Shown: piece after piece, positions 54,550 through 63,436 of the stretch
How positions within the stretch are numbered: position 1 is the first letter of the stretch
Layout of the letters: each line of letters opens with the position of its first letter
From: Pontiella agarivorans
GTDB lineage: Bacteria > Verrucomicrobiota > Kiritimatiellia > Kiritimatiellales > Pontiellaceae
Assembly: GCF_034531395.1 (NCBI RefSeq)
Contig: NZ_JARVCO010000002.1
Span: 620,001-684,000 of the forward strand
DNA length: 64,000 nt
Direction: 5' to 3'
The notes under the pieces: generated by a model
What the model saw: the letters and a program-made list of their open reading frames with translations, nothing else
Told to the model about the DNA's origin: nothing
Databases searched by the model: none
Program-made: the position numbers and the translations under genes

Positions 54550-56555
54550 AGTGGATTCTTCCGATTTTTGGAATCGTTGCGGCGTCACGGGTTTTCGGGC
54601 TGACGCTGACTGCGAATGTGGATCTTCGCGATGAGTCCGGTTCGGAGGCTGTGGATTACGCGGTAACGGCGTTTGAAAAAGATCTGCAGCGGAAACTCGG
54701 GTTTCCGGTTCCGGGAGAGGCAACGGGGCATTTTACGTTCCGGATTTCCAGGGATTGGAAGGCGTTTGACCGGCATCGGATTAAAGTTTCTGATTCCGGG
54801 GTGACGATTACGGGATCCGATGAACTCGGTTTGATCCACGGAATTTATTCGTTTTCAGAAGATGTGCTGGGCATTGATCCGTGCATCTATTTCACGGGAA
54901 TTGTCCCGGAGCGGGTTCGAACACTGGATGTTCCGAACGGGTTGACGGAGTCGAAACCGTATACGTTTACGCACCGGGCGATGTTTGTGAATGACGAGGA
55001 TCTGATTATCGGATTTCAGATGGAGAATCAGTCGTATGGCATGAATCCGGAGTTTATGGAAAAGCTCTATGAAACGATGCTTCGGCTGAAAATGACGGGG
55101 GTAATTCCTTCGACGCTCGTTTTGGCTGATGAGCCGCATCTGGTGCTTGCTTCGGATATGGGCCTTTATATCAATCAGCATCATGCGGAACCGCTGGGCA
55201 GTGTGCCGTTATATTGGCCGAAGAATATTCCTTATTCGTGGTCGACGCACCGGGAGCATTTTATTGATTTCTGGTCCGATGCGATTAAGCGGCAGAAGGG
55301 GAGAAACGTCATCTGGACGCTGAACTTCCGCGGACTGCTGGATCGTGCATTCTGGGATGATGATCCGGCGATGTCGCGCAAAAGTTCGATGGAGGAAAAG
55401 GCCCGGGTGGTGAATGATGTGATTCGTACGCAGTATGAACTGCTGAAGGAGCTGACCGGCGAGGAGCATCCGCTGATCTGCGGTTATCTGTGGGGTGAGT
55501 TGAGCCGGCTGTACAGTTCCGGCCTGCTGGAATATCCCGAGGATACGATGCTGCTGTTTTCTGATTCAGGGCATGGGGTTATGGGCGACTGGAACTGGAA
55601 GCTGGCGGAAAAGTGTGATCTGAAAATGGGGATCTACCAGCATGTTTCGTATCACAACCGCAAAACGCATATGCGTATTAATGCGATTCATCCGGATACA
55701 TTCCAACATGAAGTGGGCCGTGCGGTTGAGTATGGAATGACCAATGCGATTGTGCTGAATGTGGGGAATTTCAAGGAGAAGATATTCGGCATTCGCCAGA
55801 TGGCAACGTATATGAATCATTTTGAGGAATTTCAGTCCTGTGAAAACGGCGACTGGTATTTTGACTGGTATGCGAAGCATGTGCTGGGAACAACACAGCC
55901 CGCTGTTGCGGATTCATATCGTGATTTTTTTGCATGCCCGTTTCTTTTTTCCAAGGATCGGAAAAACTCCGGCGATGAATATTTTTTCTATTATGTGGAG
56001 CAGATGCTGAACGGGGCTTATCAGAATGAGGTGGACCGGAAGCTGATGAGGCAGGATCTTTTCAGCTCTTCAGAGGAAAAGTGGGAGGTTGCGCTGGAGC
56101 GGGCTTATGACTGTCGCCGTTTTCTTGCTGGAAATGTGCTGGATTTTTACGAGGCGGATTTGGTGGGCCCTACACTGAAGATGCGGCATTTAACGGGGAT
56201 GGCGGTTGATTTTACAGCATCGCTTGAGCATTACCTGAATAAAGAGTGGCATAAGGCGCAGCTGGATGCCTATCAGGCTTTGCTGCATGTGCGTGAAGCG
56301 TTGAAAGCGGAGGAGTGGATTGAACAATCCGGCTGGGGACGGTTTGAGGGGTGGTATGATCACGATGAAACAGCGCGGACGTGGCATATTGAACGGCTGC
56401 TTGAGCACTATATCGACCATCTGAAAGATCTGAATTATTTCAATCTGGATTATTCTGCGCGGAATCCGAAAACGCCGGGGCTGGATTATAAATATCAGCC
56501 GTATTTTGAAAGTGAATACCGCGATGAGCTGATCTGGATGACCAATGGGGAATAG
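54546..56555 (+). CDS. GH115-like protein, secreted
   Basis: A 669-residue protein with an N-terminal signal ('MKWILPIFGIVAASRVFG'). GH115-type segments are clear: 'VTITGSDELGLIHGIYSFSEDVLGIDP', 'TESKPYTFTHRAMFVNDEDLIIGF', 'ADEPHLVLASDMGLYINQHHAEPLG', 'FWSDAIKRQKGRNVIWTLNFRG', 'GIYQHVSYHN' and 'NAIVLNVGNFKEKIFG'. Known GH115 enzymes are xylan alpha-glucuronidases of 800-1000 residues. This one is shorter and sits in a galactan cluster, so its substrate is probably different. The ATGA overlap couples it to the sulfatase. Confidence 0.75.
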   Translation: MKWILPIFGIVAASRVFGLTLTANVDLRDESGSEAVDYAVTAFEKDLQRKLGFPVPGEATGHFTFRISRDWKAFDRHRIKVSDSGVTITGSDELGLIHGIYSFSEDVLGIDPCIYFTGIVPERVRTLDVPNGLTESKPYTFTHRAMFVNDEDLIIGFQMENQSYGMNPEFMEKLYETMLRLKMTGVIPSTLVLADEPHLVLASDMGLYINQHHAEPLGSVPLYWPKNIPYSWSTHREHFIDFWSDAIKRQKGRNVIWTLNFRGLLDRAFWDDDPAMSRKSSMEEKARVVNDVIRTQYELLKELTGEEHPLICGYLWGELSRLYSSGLLEYPEDTMLLFSDSGHGVMGDWNWKLAEKCDLKMGIYQHVSYHNRKTHMRINAIHPDTFQHEVGRAVEYGMTNAIVLNVGNFKEKIFGIRQMATYMNHFEEFQSCENGDWYFDWYAKHVLGTTQPAVADSYRDFFACPFLFSKDRKNSGDEYFFYYVEQMLNGAYQNEVDRKLMRQDLFSSSEEKWEVALERAYDCRRFLAGNVLDFYEADLVGPTLKMRHLTGMAVDFTASLEHYLNKEWHKAQLDAYQALLHVREALKAEEWIEQSGWGRFEGWYDHDETARTWHIERLLEHYIDHLKDLNYFNLDYSARNPKTPGLDYKYQPYFESEYRDELIWMTNGE

Positions 56556-56558
56556 TTT

Positions 56559-56587
56559 CCTATCCTTGGAATATCTATCTGGATAGG
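56559..56587. promoter_or_regulatory. CTATC/GATAG operator-like element before the second sensor kinase
   Basis: CCTATCC at 56559 and the palindrome CTATC-TG-GATAG (56575-56586), 16 bp before the kinase start. Similar elements at 59520 and 63355. Confidence 0.45.
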
Positions 56588-56602
56588 TTATATCTTTCCA
56601 CC

Positions 56603-58816
56603 ATGCGACGATTGTTTACTGTATTTAAACTTATTCTGCTGATGCTGTCCGGCATCGGGACGGTTGATGCGCAGCAGGTTTATACGAATCTGACATCGTT
56701 GCGGGCACTGCCGCTCGAAAAGGCTTCGCAGAAACTTCCGGTCCGGGTAGAGGCGCAGGTGATGTGGATTCATGCTACGGGAAACGGGCTTTTTCTGCAT
56801 GATGGAAAACGGGGGATTTATGCCCAGAAACCCGGAGCTGCCGGAGCTTTAAGCCGGTTTGTTCCGGGAGATATCGTCCGGGTGGAGGGCAAAACAAATG
56901 AGGGGTTTTTCTCTACATCGATTTTTGTGGATCGGATTGAACGGCTGGGAAACAAACCGCTTCCGGAGGCGCGTCCTTTTTATACCTTTGAGCTTTATTC
57001 CACGCAGATTGATTGTGACTGGGTCTGGCTTGCGGGACGGATTATTTCAAAATCGGTTCAGATGGACGGAAGTTCCGGCCGGAGTCTGACGTTGGAACTG
57101 ATGGTGAACAGTGTGCCGGTGCACGTTCAGATGCCGTGGACCGAAGAGGTGGAAAAGCAGGTGGATGAGCTGATGTTCAGCCGGGTGAAGTTCAATGCTG
57201 TGGCCGGAACACAGTTTAATATGAACCGGCAGGTGGTGGGGCGCACCTTCTTTGTTAATACGCCGGATCAGTTTGAACTGATCGACAATTTCAAGCCCGG
57301 AGAAGGTATTGCCATTCTGCCTATCCATGAATTAATGCGGGCCGGGGACGCACACCATCGGCTTCCGAAAGGCACGAAAGGAATGGTTACCTATGTCAGC
57401 GATTCGCATTTATATCTCCGGGGTGAAAAAGCCTGTATCAAAGTGATGACCCGGGGGCGGGCGGAGGTCGCTGCCGGGGATTGCATCGAAGTCGAAGGCG
57501 TTGTTCTGCCCAACCCCATCAGTCCGGATTTTGCCGCGCGTGAAATTCGATTGGTGGAACGAACGGGAAGGTTGCCGGAACCCATTCCGTTGACGCTGAA
57601 CGATGAGCTGCGAGCACGATGGGATAATTTTCCGGAAGCATCGCTGAATTATGAACTGGTTAAACTGGATGCAGAGCTGGTGGATATTACGGAATCGTTC
57701 GGTTTAACGACAGGCCATCGGGAGAAAATTCTGCTGTGTCGGCAAGGTTCCTATCTTTTCGAGGCAAAGATTCCGCATTATGCTGAATTAAGCGAGGACC
57801 TGAAACCGGGAGCGATTATTCGTCTGCAGGGTATCTGTAATCTGACGCGCAGTGAGGAGCGCAGCTGGCGACTGTATGTGGATTGGTTTTGGCTGCAGTT
57901 GCGCTGGGCGTCGGATGTCGCGGTACTTTCGCCGGCGCCCTGGTGGACTCCGGGCCGGCTGCTCTGGATGCTGGGGGCGGGCAGCGGTTTGACGATGCTG
58001 ATTCTGGTATGGGTGGCCGCTCTGCGAAGGACGGTGCGGAAGCAAACAGGGGTTATTGCGGATCAGGTGGAGCGGGAAACGATTTCAGATGAGCGGCAGC
58101 GGATTGCCCGCGAGCTGCATGATAATCTGGAGCAGGGGCTGGCCGGTATGGCAATTCAGCTGCGCGGGGCGCAGCGGGTTCTGGAGCTGAACCGGGAAAA
58201 ACGGCTGTCGTCTATTCGGACTCTGCTGAAGCGGGTCGGTACGGAACAGAAGGGAATCCGTGAGCATCTTAAACAGGAAGCGGAGGAAGTAATTTCTGAT
58301 TCTGATCGGAACCGACATGCCATTGAGGTGGTGCAGGGGATGCTGGCGCACTGCAGTCAGGAGTCGAGAAGTTCAATCATGGATCTGCGCGGGGGGATTC
58401 TGGAACGGCTGGATTTTATATCGGCATTAAAAGAGACGCTGGAGCCGTTGGCCCGCGGGGGGGGAGCAACATTTGAATTGAAGGTGACCGGTGAGGTCCG
58501 AAAACTTAATCAGGCGGCTGAGCGGAATCTGCTTCTTATCGTGAAAGAGGCGGTGGCGAATGCAACGGAGCATGCCGGACCTGAAACAGTGACCGTGGAA
58601 CTGGACTACCGAAATGACAGTCTGATCATAAGGATAATGGACGATGGTGCCGGGTTTGAACCAGCATGTGCTTCAAAAGCTGGACATTTCGGCCTGCTGG
58701 GAATGCAGGAGCGGGTGAACCAGTTAAAAGGAATGCTGGAAATAGAAAGTCGACCCGGAGAAGGCACATGTGTGAAGATACATATTTCATCAACAATGGA
58801 ATGGGAGCCTGCGTGA
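56603..58816 (+). CDS. Sensor histidine kinase with OB-like extracytoplasmic region (second copy)
   Basis: A 737-residue paralogue of the kinase at 35671. Signal peptide '[23 protein letters not shown]', extracytoplasmic units '[15 protein letters not shown]...[13 protein letters not shown]' and '[15 protein letters not shown]...[13 protein letters not shown]', a transmembrane helix (about 453-475), HisKA_3 with His506 in '[13 protein letters not shown]', and HATPase_c ('[13 protein letters not shown]', '[10 protein letters not shown]'). It has a longer helical insert (about residues 520-570) between the dimerisation helices than its paralogue. The regulator gene overlaps its stop. Likely controls the second galactan cluster. 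Confidence 0.88.
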   Translation: MRRLFTVFKLILLMLSGIGTVDAQQVYTNLTSLRALPLEKASQKLPVRVEAQVMWIHATGNGLFLHDGKRGIYAQKPGAAGALSRFVPGDIVRVEGKTNEGFFSTSIFVDRIERLGNKPLPEARPFYTFELYSTQIDCDWVWLAGRIISKSVQMDGSSGRSLTLELMVNSVPVHVQMPWTEEVEKQVDELMFSRVKFNAVAGTQFNMNRQVVGRTFFVNTPDQFELIDNFKPGEGIAILPIHELMRAGDAHHRLPKGTKGMVTYVSDSHLYLRGEKACIKVMTRGRAEVAAGDCIEVEGVVLPNPISPDFAAREIRLVERTGRLPEPIPLTLNDELRARWDNFPEASLNYELVKLDAELVDITESFGLTTGHREKILLCRQGSYLFEAKIPHYAELSEDLKPGAIIRLQGICNLTRSEERSWRLYVDWFWLQLRWASDVAVLSPAPWWTPGRLLWMLGAGSGLTMLILVWVAALRRTVRKQTGVIADQVERETISDERQRIARELHDNLEQGLAGMAIQLRGAQRVLELNREKRLSSIRTLLKRVGTEQKGIREHLKQEAEEVISDSDRNRHAIEVVQGMLAHCSQESRSSIMDLRGGILERLDFISALKETLEPLARGGGATFELKVTGEVRKLNQAAERNLLLIVKEAVANATEHAGPETVTVELDYRNDSLIIRIMDDGAGFEPACASKAGHFGLLGMQERVNQLKGMLEIESRPGEGTCVKIHISSTMEWEPA

Positions 58817-59451
58817 GCATGGAAGAAAATACCAGAATCCTGGTGGTGGATGATAATGCGCTGCTACGGCTGGGGTTGACCGAAACCTTTAATATTGAGC
58901 CGGGTTTTGAGCCTGTCGGACAGGCGGCCAACGGGAGTGAGGCGCTTGAACTGGTCCGTAAACTGAAGCCTGATGTGGTTACGATGGATTATCAGATGCC
59001 TGGAGATAACGGGATTGAAACCACCCGGAAGATTCTGGCTGAATTTCCTCATATTAAAGTGGTGCTCCTGTCTGTCTTCGATTCGGAAGAGGATATTTTT
59101 AAAGCCTATACCGCCGGCGTGCGCGGATATCTCACCAAAAAAGCCGGTGAAGTTGAAGAGGTTATCGAGGCGGTGCAGGAAGTGGCCAAAGGAGGAACCT
59201 ATTTCCCGGCCGCAATTGCTGCGAAGTTGGAAGAGCGTAAGGAAAAAGATGATCTGACTCCGCGCGAAATGGAAGTGCTCCAACTGCTGGCAGAGGGGTG
59301 CAGCAATAAAGAGATTGTGGATCGTCTGGGTATTTCACTGCCGACAGTGAAGCTGCACATCATCAATCTCCGTGAAAAACTGAACGCCGCAGACCGGACC
59401 CAGGCGGTCGTGCATGCCTTTAAACAGGGTATTCTGCATCTAAATGCGTAA
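58813..59451 (+). CDS. LuxR/NarL-family response regulator (second copy)
   Basis: About 212 residues. Receiver '[13 protein letters not shown]', phosphorylated Asp59 in '[12 protein letters not shown]', Lys in '[12 protein letters not shown]'. LuxR domain '[43 protein letters not shown]'. The GTG at 58813, overlapping the kinase TGA, is chosen by analogy with the first pair; ATG at 58819 or 58801 is also possible. Close paralogue of the regulator at 37767; the two pairs probably arose by duplication. Confidence 0.92.
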   Translation: MSMEENTRILVVDDNALLRLGLTETFNIEPGFEPVGQAANGSEALELVRKLKPDVVTMDYQMPGDNGIETTRKILAEFPHIKVVLLSVFDSEEDIFKAYTAGVRGYLTKKAGEVEEVIEAVQEVAKGGTYFPAAIAAKLEERKEKDDLTPREMEVLQLLAEGCSNKEIVDRLGISLPTVKLHIINLREKLNAADRTQAVVHAFKQGILHLNA

Positions 59452-59519
59452 AAAGAAGTCACGGAAATATTCTCCAAATACGATCAGAATTCTCGTTTTT
59501 GAATAACCTAACCTTTGGG

Positions 59520-59539
59520 CTATCTTTTGGATAGATAGG
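59520..59539. promoter_or_regulatory. CTATC/GATAG operator-like element before the 938-residue secreted protein
   Basis: CTATC-TTTTG-GATAG followed by ATAGG, about 110 bp before the start codon, with A/T-rich TATAAC further downstream. Confidence 0.45.
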
Positions 59540-59648
59540 CATCATTTTATGCTCTGATATAACTCAATATGTTAACGGTCTCGTAAAGGTGAGTTCCCAT
59601 CCCGTTTGGGCAGTGCGCGGTCGTTAAAAAACATACGAGGAGTATTAG

Positions 59649-62465
59649 ATGAAAAAATGGAGTGCATTTCTCATAGGTGCGGCCGTGGTTGGTTCAGCAC
59701 TCATATCTTCCGCGCAGGTGGTCTGGCAGGAAGATTTTGAAAGCAGTACAAACGGTGCCACATCAGGCAACAATCAAACGTTGTATAATACGGTTTTTCA
59801 GACGGCGAATACGGCAGCCTCTGTGGTTACCAATGCACCGCCTGAGTTTACGCTGTCCACAGCCGATGGAGGAACGAACTGTGTTCTGCTGTCAGTCGGA
59901 GCTAACAATTACACCTCAGTCCGCTCCTCTGCCACCATCAGTGGTTTTTCGGCGAATGCAGCAGATTCATACAAATTTTCATTCGACGTTTATATTCCTT
60001 CGGCCGTTTCAAAAGCGGTTGGCGATGTCAATCCGCGTTTGGAAGCCTCGGGGACTGCCGGTAACGGAGTGACACTCGACGCTATGGTTGAAACCGGACC
60101 CGGGCAGTTTCACATTGAATATACCGGTTCCTGCGGCGACATCATTAATGGAAATCCGCCCGCTGATACCATTCGTCCTTTCATCGGTATCGATCAGGCT
60201 GGGGTGGCTGTAGAGAATATGATGTATATGGACAATATTCATTTTGAGATCATTCCCTATGTTCCTCCGGTAGAAGTTGTTTCAGGATCCTTTATTGATA
60301 CCGGATTTACAGCGACCGATGGGTATAGTGATGGCGATCTGGCCGGTCAGACCAATTGGGCGCAGACCGTCGGCAGCGCACCGAATGCCTTCAGTGTGAT
60401 CAATTCCGGAACCACCGGGGAAGCCGATACGCTCACCGCCGGGAATCACAGTACCAACACCGGCAATGCAGTTTACTGGGCCGACGCAACGCTTAATGAA
60501 GCTGCGGATGCCTGGGAAGGTTATGTGGACTTTAAGCTGACGATGACGCAGGACGGTTCCGGAACCATTTATAATCAGGATGTTTTCGCCTTTGGCATTA
60601 CGTCGGATACGACGAACGCATTGAATCTTACAACCAATGACGCTATGGCACTGATGACGGTAAAAGTTCGGGGAGACGGCCGGATCGTGGCGATGTTTGC
60701 GGATGGTAACAACGATGAGGACAGTACCCGTCTGGATGCTTTGCTTCCGGGTACGGAATCGGGCTGGGATATTACGACAGATTTTGAGACGGACCTGATT
60801 CGTTATAACTGGAAAATCCGCAAGACGACGGAGTTCGGAACCTATCAGGCTACGGCCTCATTGTCCAATCTGACTGCCGGTGTGGCCCATTCCAATGCAC
60901 TGAGCAAGGCAACATCGGTTTTGAAAACAAAGGATACGCTGTTCAACAGCCCATTGGTTCACTTTACCATGGGGCATTATTATAAAGCCCAGATCAATAG
61001 CTGGGACGGATTGAGGGAACTGGTCAATGTTGAGCTCGAGGCCGCCCGTGTAACGCATTCCACCAACAATGTGTCGGCCCCCATTGCACCCGGCGTGATT
61101 GTTGCTGAAGGTTCCGACCGCACGGTAACGCTTTTCTGGGAGCCCATTCTGGAAGTTACCGGCTATGATGTGTTGATGGCTCCGGAGATGAATGGAGAGC
61201 AGTTTGAAATCGCAAGCGGTCTGACGGATCCGGAATTTACCGATTCACCGCGTTTCAACGGGCAAACCAATTGGTATACGGTACGTGCAAACTTTTCCAC
61301 AGGCAGTGCATACTCGGATGAAGTTCCCGGAGCAGCAGTGGCTTCTCTTGCGGTAATCGATATGGATGGTACGCGGAATGACTGGACTGATTCCACATCC
61401 GATACGTTCTACCTGAGTCAGGCCGGAAGCGTGACCAACGGGGAGTTTGTTTATCTGGACCGTACGGGTGCAACCCCGATGATTGCCAACGGAGAGACTA
61501 GTGGCGGCGTAACCTACAACGGGTACACTCTCTATGGACTGACTCAGATTCCGTCGACCAACGGTTTTAGAAATTTTGAAATCGGGAACAGTTCCGTTGG
61601 ACAGCGTTTGGTCATGGGTTCCGGTTGGGATGCAAATTCACCGCAGCAACTGGCCTATATCGAAATCAATGATATGGACTGGGGCGGTACAATACCGGAA
61701 AATATTGATGCAACCGGTGATGCAGCCTCCATCTATCTGTCGGTCAGATCATATTCTGACGGTGTTGGCGCAGCTTACGTCTATCCGGCCATCCGCAATG
61801 GAAGTCAGTGGTATGTCGGTGACGAGGGCATCAATCTTAAAGGGATTAAAACGGGCTTTGGCGATTACACCGTTTCCGATGTGATGTCTGAAACCTGGAA
61901 TGAACTGAATCCCCAGCCGAGTGTCCCTATGGCATCCGAAGCCGTTCTGGCTGATAACTCCGTCCTGACCAATATCACGGCCATGGGCTGGTTCGGTAAC
62001 AAAATCGCGTATCTAAGTCTGAGTCAGTTTAAAGTTACTGTCGCAGGCGAAACTCCGTCTACGGAATACTGGATGAGGCAGTACGGCAGTGTAACCAACC
62101 TGACCGAAGATACCGATGGAGACGGCCTGGTCAACATCAAGGAATATGCCTTTGGAGGTGATCCGGAAGCGACAGATTCCTTCCCGGCAAACTTCCCGGA
62201 CGGGAATGGCCTGCCGACATTCACTGCGGGTGATTATATGGGGACCAACGGATTCTTTGTCACGCACATCGAACTTCGGGATCCCAACCCCGGCATTGAT
62301 TATTCGCTGGAATCGAGTGGAAATCTGGTGGTCCCGGGCAGCTGGGCCGCGGACGGAGTCTGGGTTGGTGAAGCGGAAATTGATTACTATTATAAATCAG
62401 TAACCCACTTTATTTCCGCCGATGACGCCGCGAAGTTCATCGACCTGAAGGTTAATGAGCTCTAA
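59649..62465 (+). CDS. Large secreted multidomain protein of unknown function
   Basis: A 938-residue secreted protein. Signal peptide 'MKKWSAFLIGAAVVGSALISSAQ'. The first module (about 24-200, 'VVWQEDFESSTNGATSGNNQTL' to 'MMYMDNIHFEIIP') is closely similar to the whole mature part of the PEP-CTERM protein encoded next. Then come beta-rich domains, a fibronectin-III-like region (about 476-560, 'APIAPGVIVAEGSDRTVTLFWEP') and a calcium-binding thrombospondin-3/dockerin-like motif 'DTDGDGLVNIKEYAFGGDP' (about 821-839). The enzymatic role, if any, is unknown; the modules suggest carbohydrate binding or surface attachment. AGGAG precedes the start. Confidence 0.8.
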   Translation: MKKWSAFLIGAAVVGSALISSAQVVWQEDFESSTNGATSGNNQTLYNTVFQTANTAASVVTNAPPEFTLSTADGGTNCVLLSVGANNYTSVRSSATISGFSANAADSYKFSFDVYIPSAVSKAVGDVNPRLEASGTAGNGVTLDAMVETGPGQFHIEYTGSCGDIINGNPPADTIRPFIGIDQAGVAVENMMYMDNIHFEIIPYVPPVEVVSGSFIDTGFTATDGYSDGDLAGQTNWAQTVGSAPNAFSVINSGTTGEADTLTAGNHSTNTGNAVYWADATLNEAADAWEGYVDFKLTMTQDGSGTIYNQDVFAFGITSDTTNALNLTTNDAMALMTVKVRGDGRIVAMFADGNNDEDSTRLDALLPGTESGWDITTDFETDLIRYNWKIRKTTEFGTYQATASLSNLTAGVAHSNALSKATSVLKTKDTLFNSPLVHFTMGHYYKAQINSWDGLRELVNVELEAARVTHSTNNVSAPIAPGVIVAEGSDRTVTLFWEPILEVTGYDVLMAPEMNGEQFEIASGLTDPEFTDSPRFNGQTNWYTVRANFSTGSAYSDEVPGAAVASLAVIDMDGTRNDWTDSTSDTFYLSQAGSVTNGEFVYLDRTGATPMIANGETSGGVTYNGYTLYGLTQIPSTNGFRNFEIGNSSVGQRLVMGSGWDANSPQQLAYIEINDMDWGGTIPENIDATGDAASIYLSVRSYSDGVGAAYVYPAIRNGSQWYVGDEGINLKGIKTGFGDYTVSDVMSETWNELNPQPSVPMASEAVLADNSVLTNITAMGWFGNKIAYLSLSQFKVTVAGETPSTEYWMRQYGSVTNLTEDTDGDGLVNIKEYAFGGDPEATDSFPANFPDGNGLPTFTAGDYMGTNGFFVTHIELRDPNPGIDYSLESSGNLVVPGSWAADGVWVGEAEIDYYYKSVTHFISADDAAKFIDLKVNEL

Positions 62466-62473
62466 CTCTAATC

Positions 62474-62496
62474 TCCTGCGCTTTTAAAGCGCAGGA
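62474..62496 (+). terminator. Hairpin after the 938-residue gene
   Basis: TCCTGCGCTT-TTA-AAGCGCAGGA, perfect 10-bp stem 9 bp past the stop. No strong T tract follows, so termination may be partial. Confidence 0.55.
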
Positions 62497-62520
62497 TCCA
62501 TTTCATCGGGTTCCGTGTGA

Positions 62521-62538
62521 CCCCGCCTGACGGCGGGG
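62521..62538 (+). promoter_or_regulatory. Hairpin in the leader of the PEP-CTERM gene
   Basis: CCCCGCC-TGAC-GGCGGGG, perfect 7-bp G/C stem 27 bp before the start codon. It could protect the mRNA end or affect translation. Confidence 0.5.
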
Positions 62539-62564
62539 GTGCGGTTTCAAAAAAAAGGAAAAAC

Positions 62565-63260
62565 ATGAATACAAAAATACTCACAGCAGGATTGGCAGTC
62601 GCTGGACTGCTATTGAATGTTTCAGCCGATGTAGTCTGGAACGAAGACTTCGAAGGGGCTGCGCTTGGAGCAACCTCCGGCAATAATCAAACGTTGGCCG
62701 GAACGTCGGTTCAGACGGCGAATACGGCTTCGAGTGTTGTGGTGGATTCCACAACCGATCCTGCCGCAGCTGCAGCCTTCACATTTGCATCCGGAAACTT
62801 TATCCGGCTTTCTGCCAGCTCGAATGATTATGCTGCGGTGCGTTCCGCGCTCAATCCGATCAGTTTTGCGCAGGTTTCATCGGATGCCACCTATACGTTA
62901 TCATTCGATATCTATATTCCGGTTACGCTCGATAAAGCTGTAGGTGATATTCAGCCGCGGTTCAAGCTGAACGGAGCGGGCGGAAGCGGCGCGACAGACG
63001 CCAGTCAGACGGTGGCGGATGCCGGTCAGTATCACATCGTTTATACCGGGCAGATTTCCGACTTCATCAACACGGATGTGAATGAAGCGCGTCCATTCAT
63101 CGGTATTGATCAGGACGGCGGAAAGCTGGTGCAGGAAAACTTCGATTATATGTATATGGATAACATTCAGTTGGAGGTAATTCCGGAACCGGCCACGCTT
63201 GGATTGGTCGCAGCTTTCGGCGGCGGCATTATTTTAATCCGCCGTCGTTTTATGATGTGA
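62565..63260 (+). CDS. PEP-CTERM sorted surface protein
   Basis: About 231 residues. Signal peptide 'MNTKILTAGLAVAGLLLNVSA', a single beta-sandwich-like module starting 'DVVWNEDFEGAALGATSGNNQTL', and a C-terminal sorting tail 'IPEPATLGLVAAFGGGIILIRRR': PEP motif, hydrophobic helix, basic end. Exosortase would cut and anchor it. The module matches residues 24-200 of the preceding 938-residue protein, pointing to duplication. The ATG at 62565 is chosen because AAAGGAAAAAC precedes it. Possibly a carbohydrate-binding surface protein. Confidence 0.85.
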   Translation: MNTKILTAGLAVAGLLLNVSADVVWNEDFEGAALGATSGNNQTLAGTSVQTANTASSVVVDSTTDPAAAAAFTFASGNFIRLSASSNDYAAVRSALNPISFAQVSSDATYTLSFDIYIPVTLDKAVGDIQPRFKLNGAGGSGATDASQTVADAGQYHIVYTGQISDFINTDVNEARPFIGIDQDGGKLVQENFDYMYMDNIQLEVIPEPATLGLVAAFGGGIILIRRRFMM

Positions 63261-63286
63261 ATCCGCACAGAAAATGAGTGCAGTTG

Positions 63287-63311
63287 AGGCCCGGTGGATG
63301 CCGGGCCTTTT
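63287..63311 (+). terminator. Rho-independent terminator after the PEP-CTERM gene
   Basis: AGGCCCGG-TGGATG-CCGGGCCT followed by TTT, 8-bp G/C-rich stem, 26 bp past the stop. Confidence 0.85.
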
Positions 63312-63354
63312 GACTGTCGGGCGTTGGGAAATCCGCCTGGAAAGAAGGCGGCAT

Positions 63355-63387
63355 AAACCTATTGGATAGGTTTGTTCCGTGTACAAT
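63355..63387 (+). promoter_or_regulatory. Palindromic operator and -10 before the third Gfo gene
   Basis: AAACCTAT-TGG-ATAGGTTT (63355-63373) is a perfect 8-bp inverted repeat in the place of a -35 box, with TACAAT (63382-63387) downstream. The segment GGATAGGTTTGTTCCGTG also matches the element before GH29. Confidence 0.5.
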
Positions 63388-63436
63388 GTTTCCGTTCTAT
63401 ATCGTTCGTTCAGTGTGCTTGTTTTAAAAGGAGATT

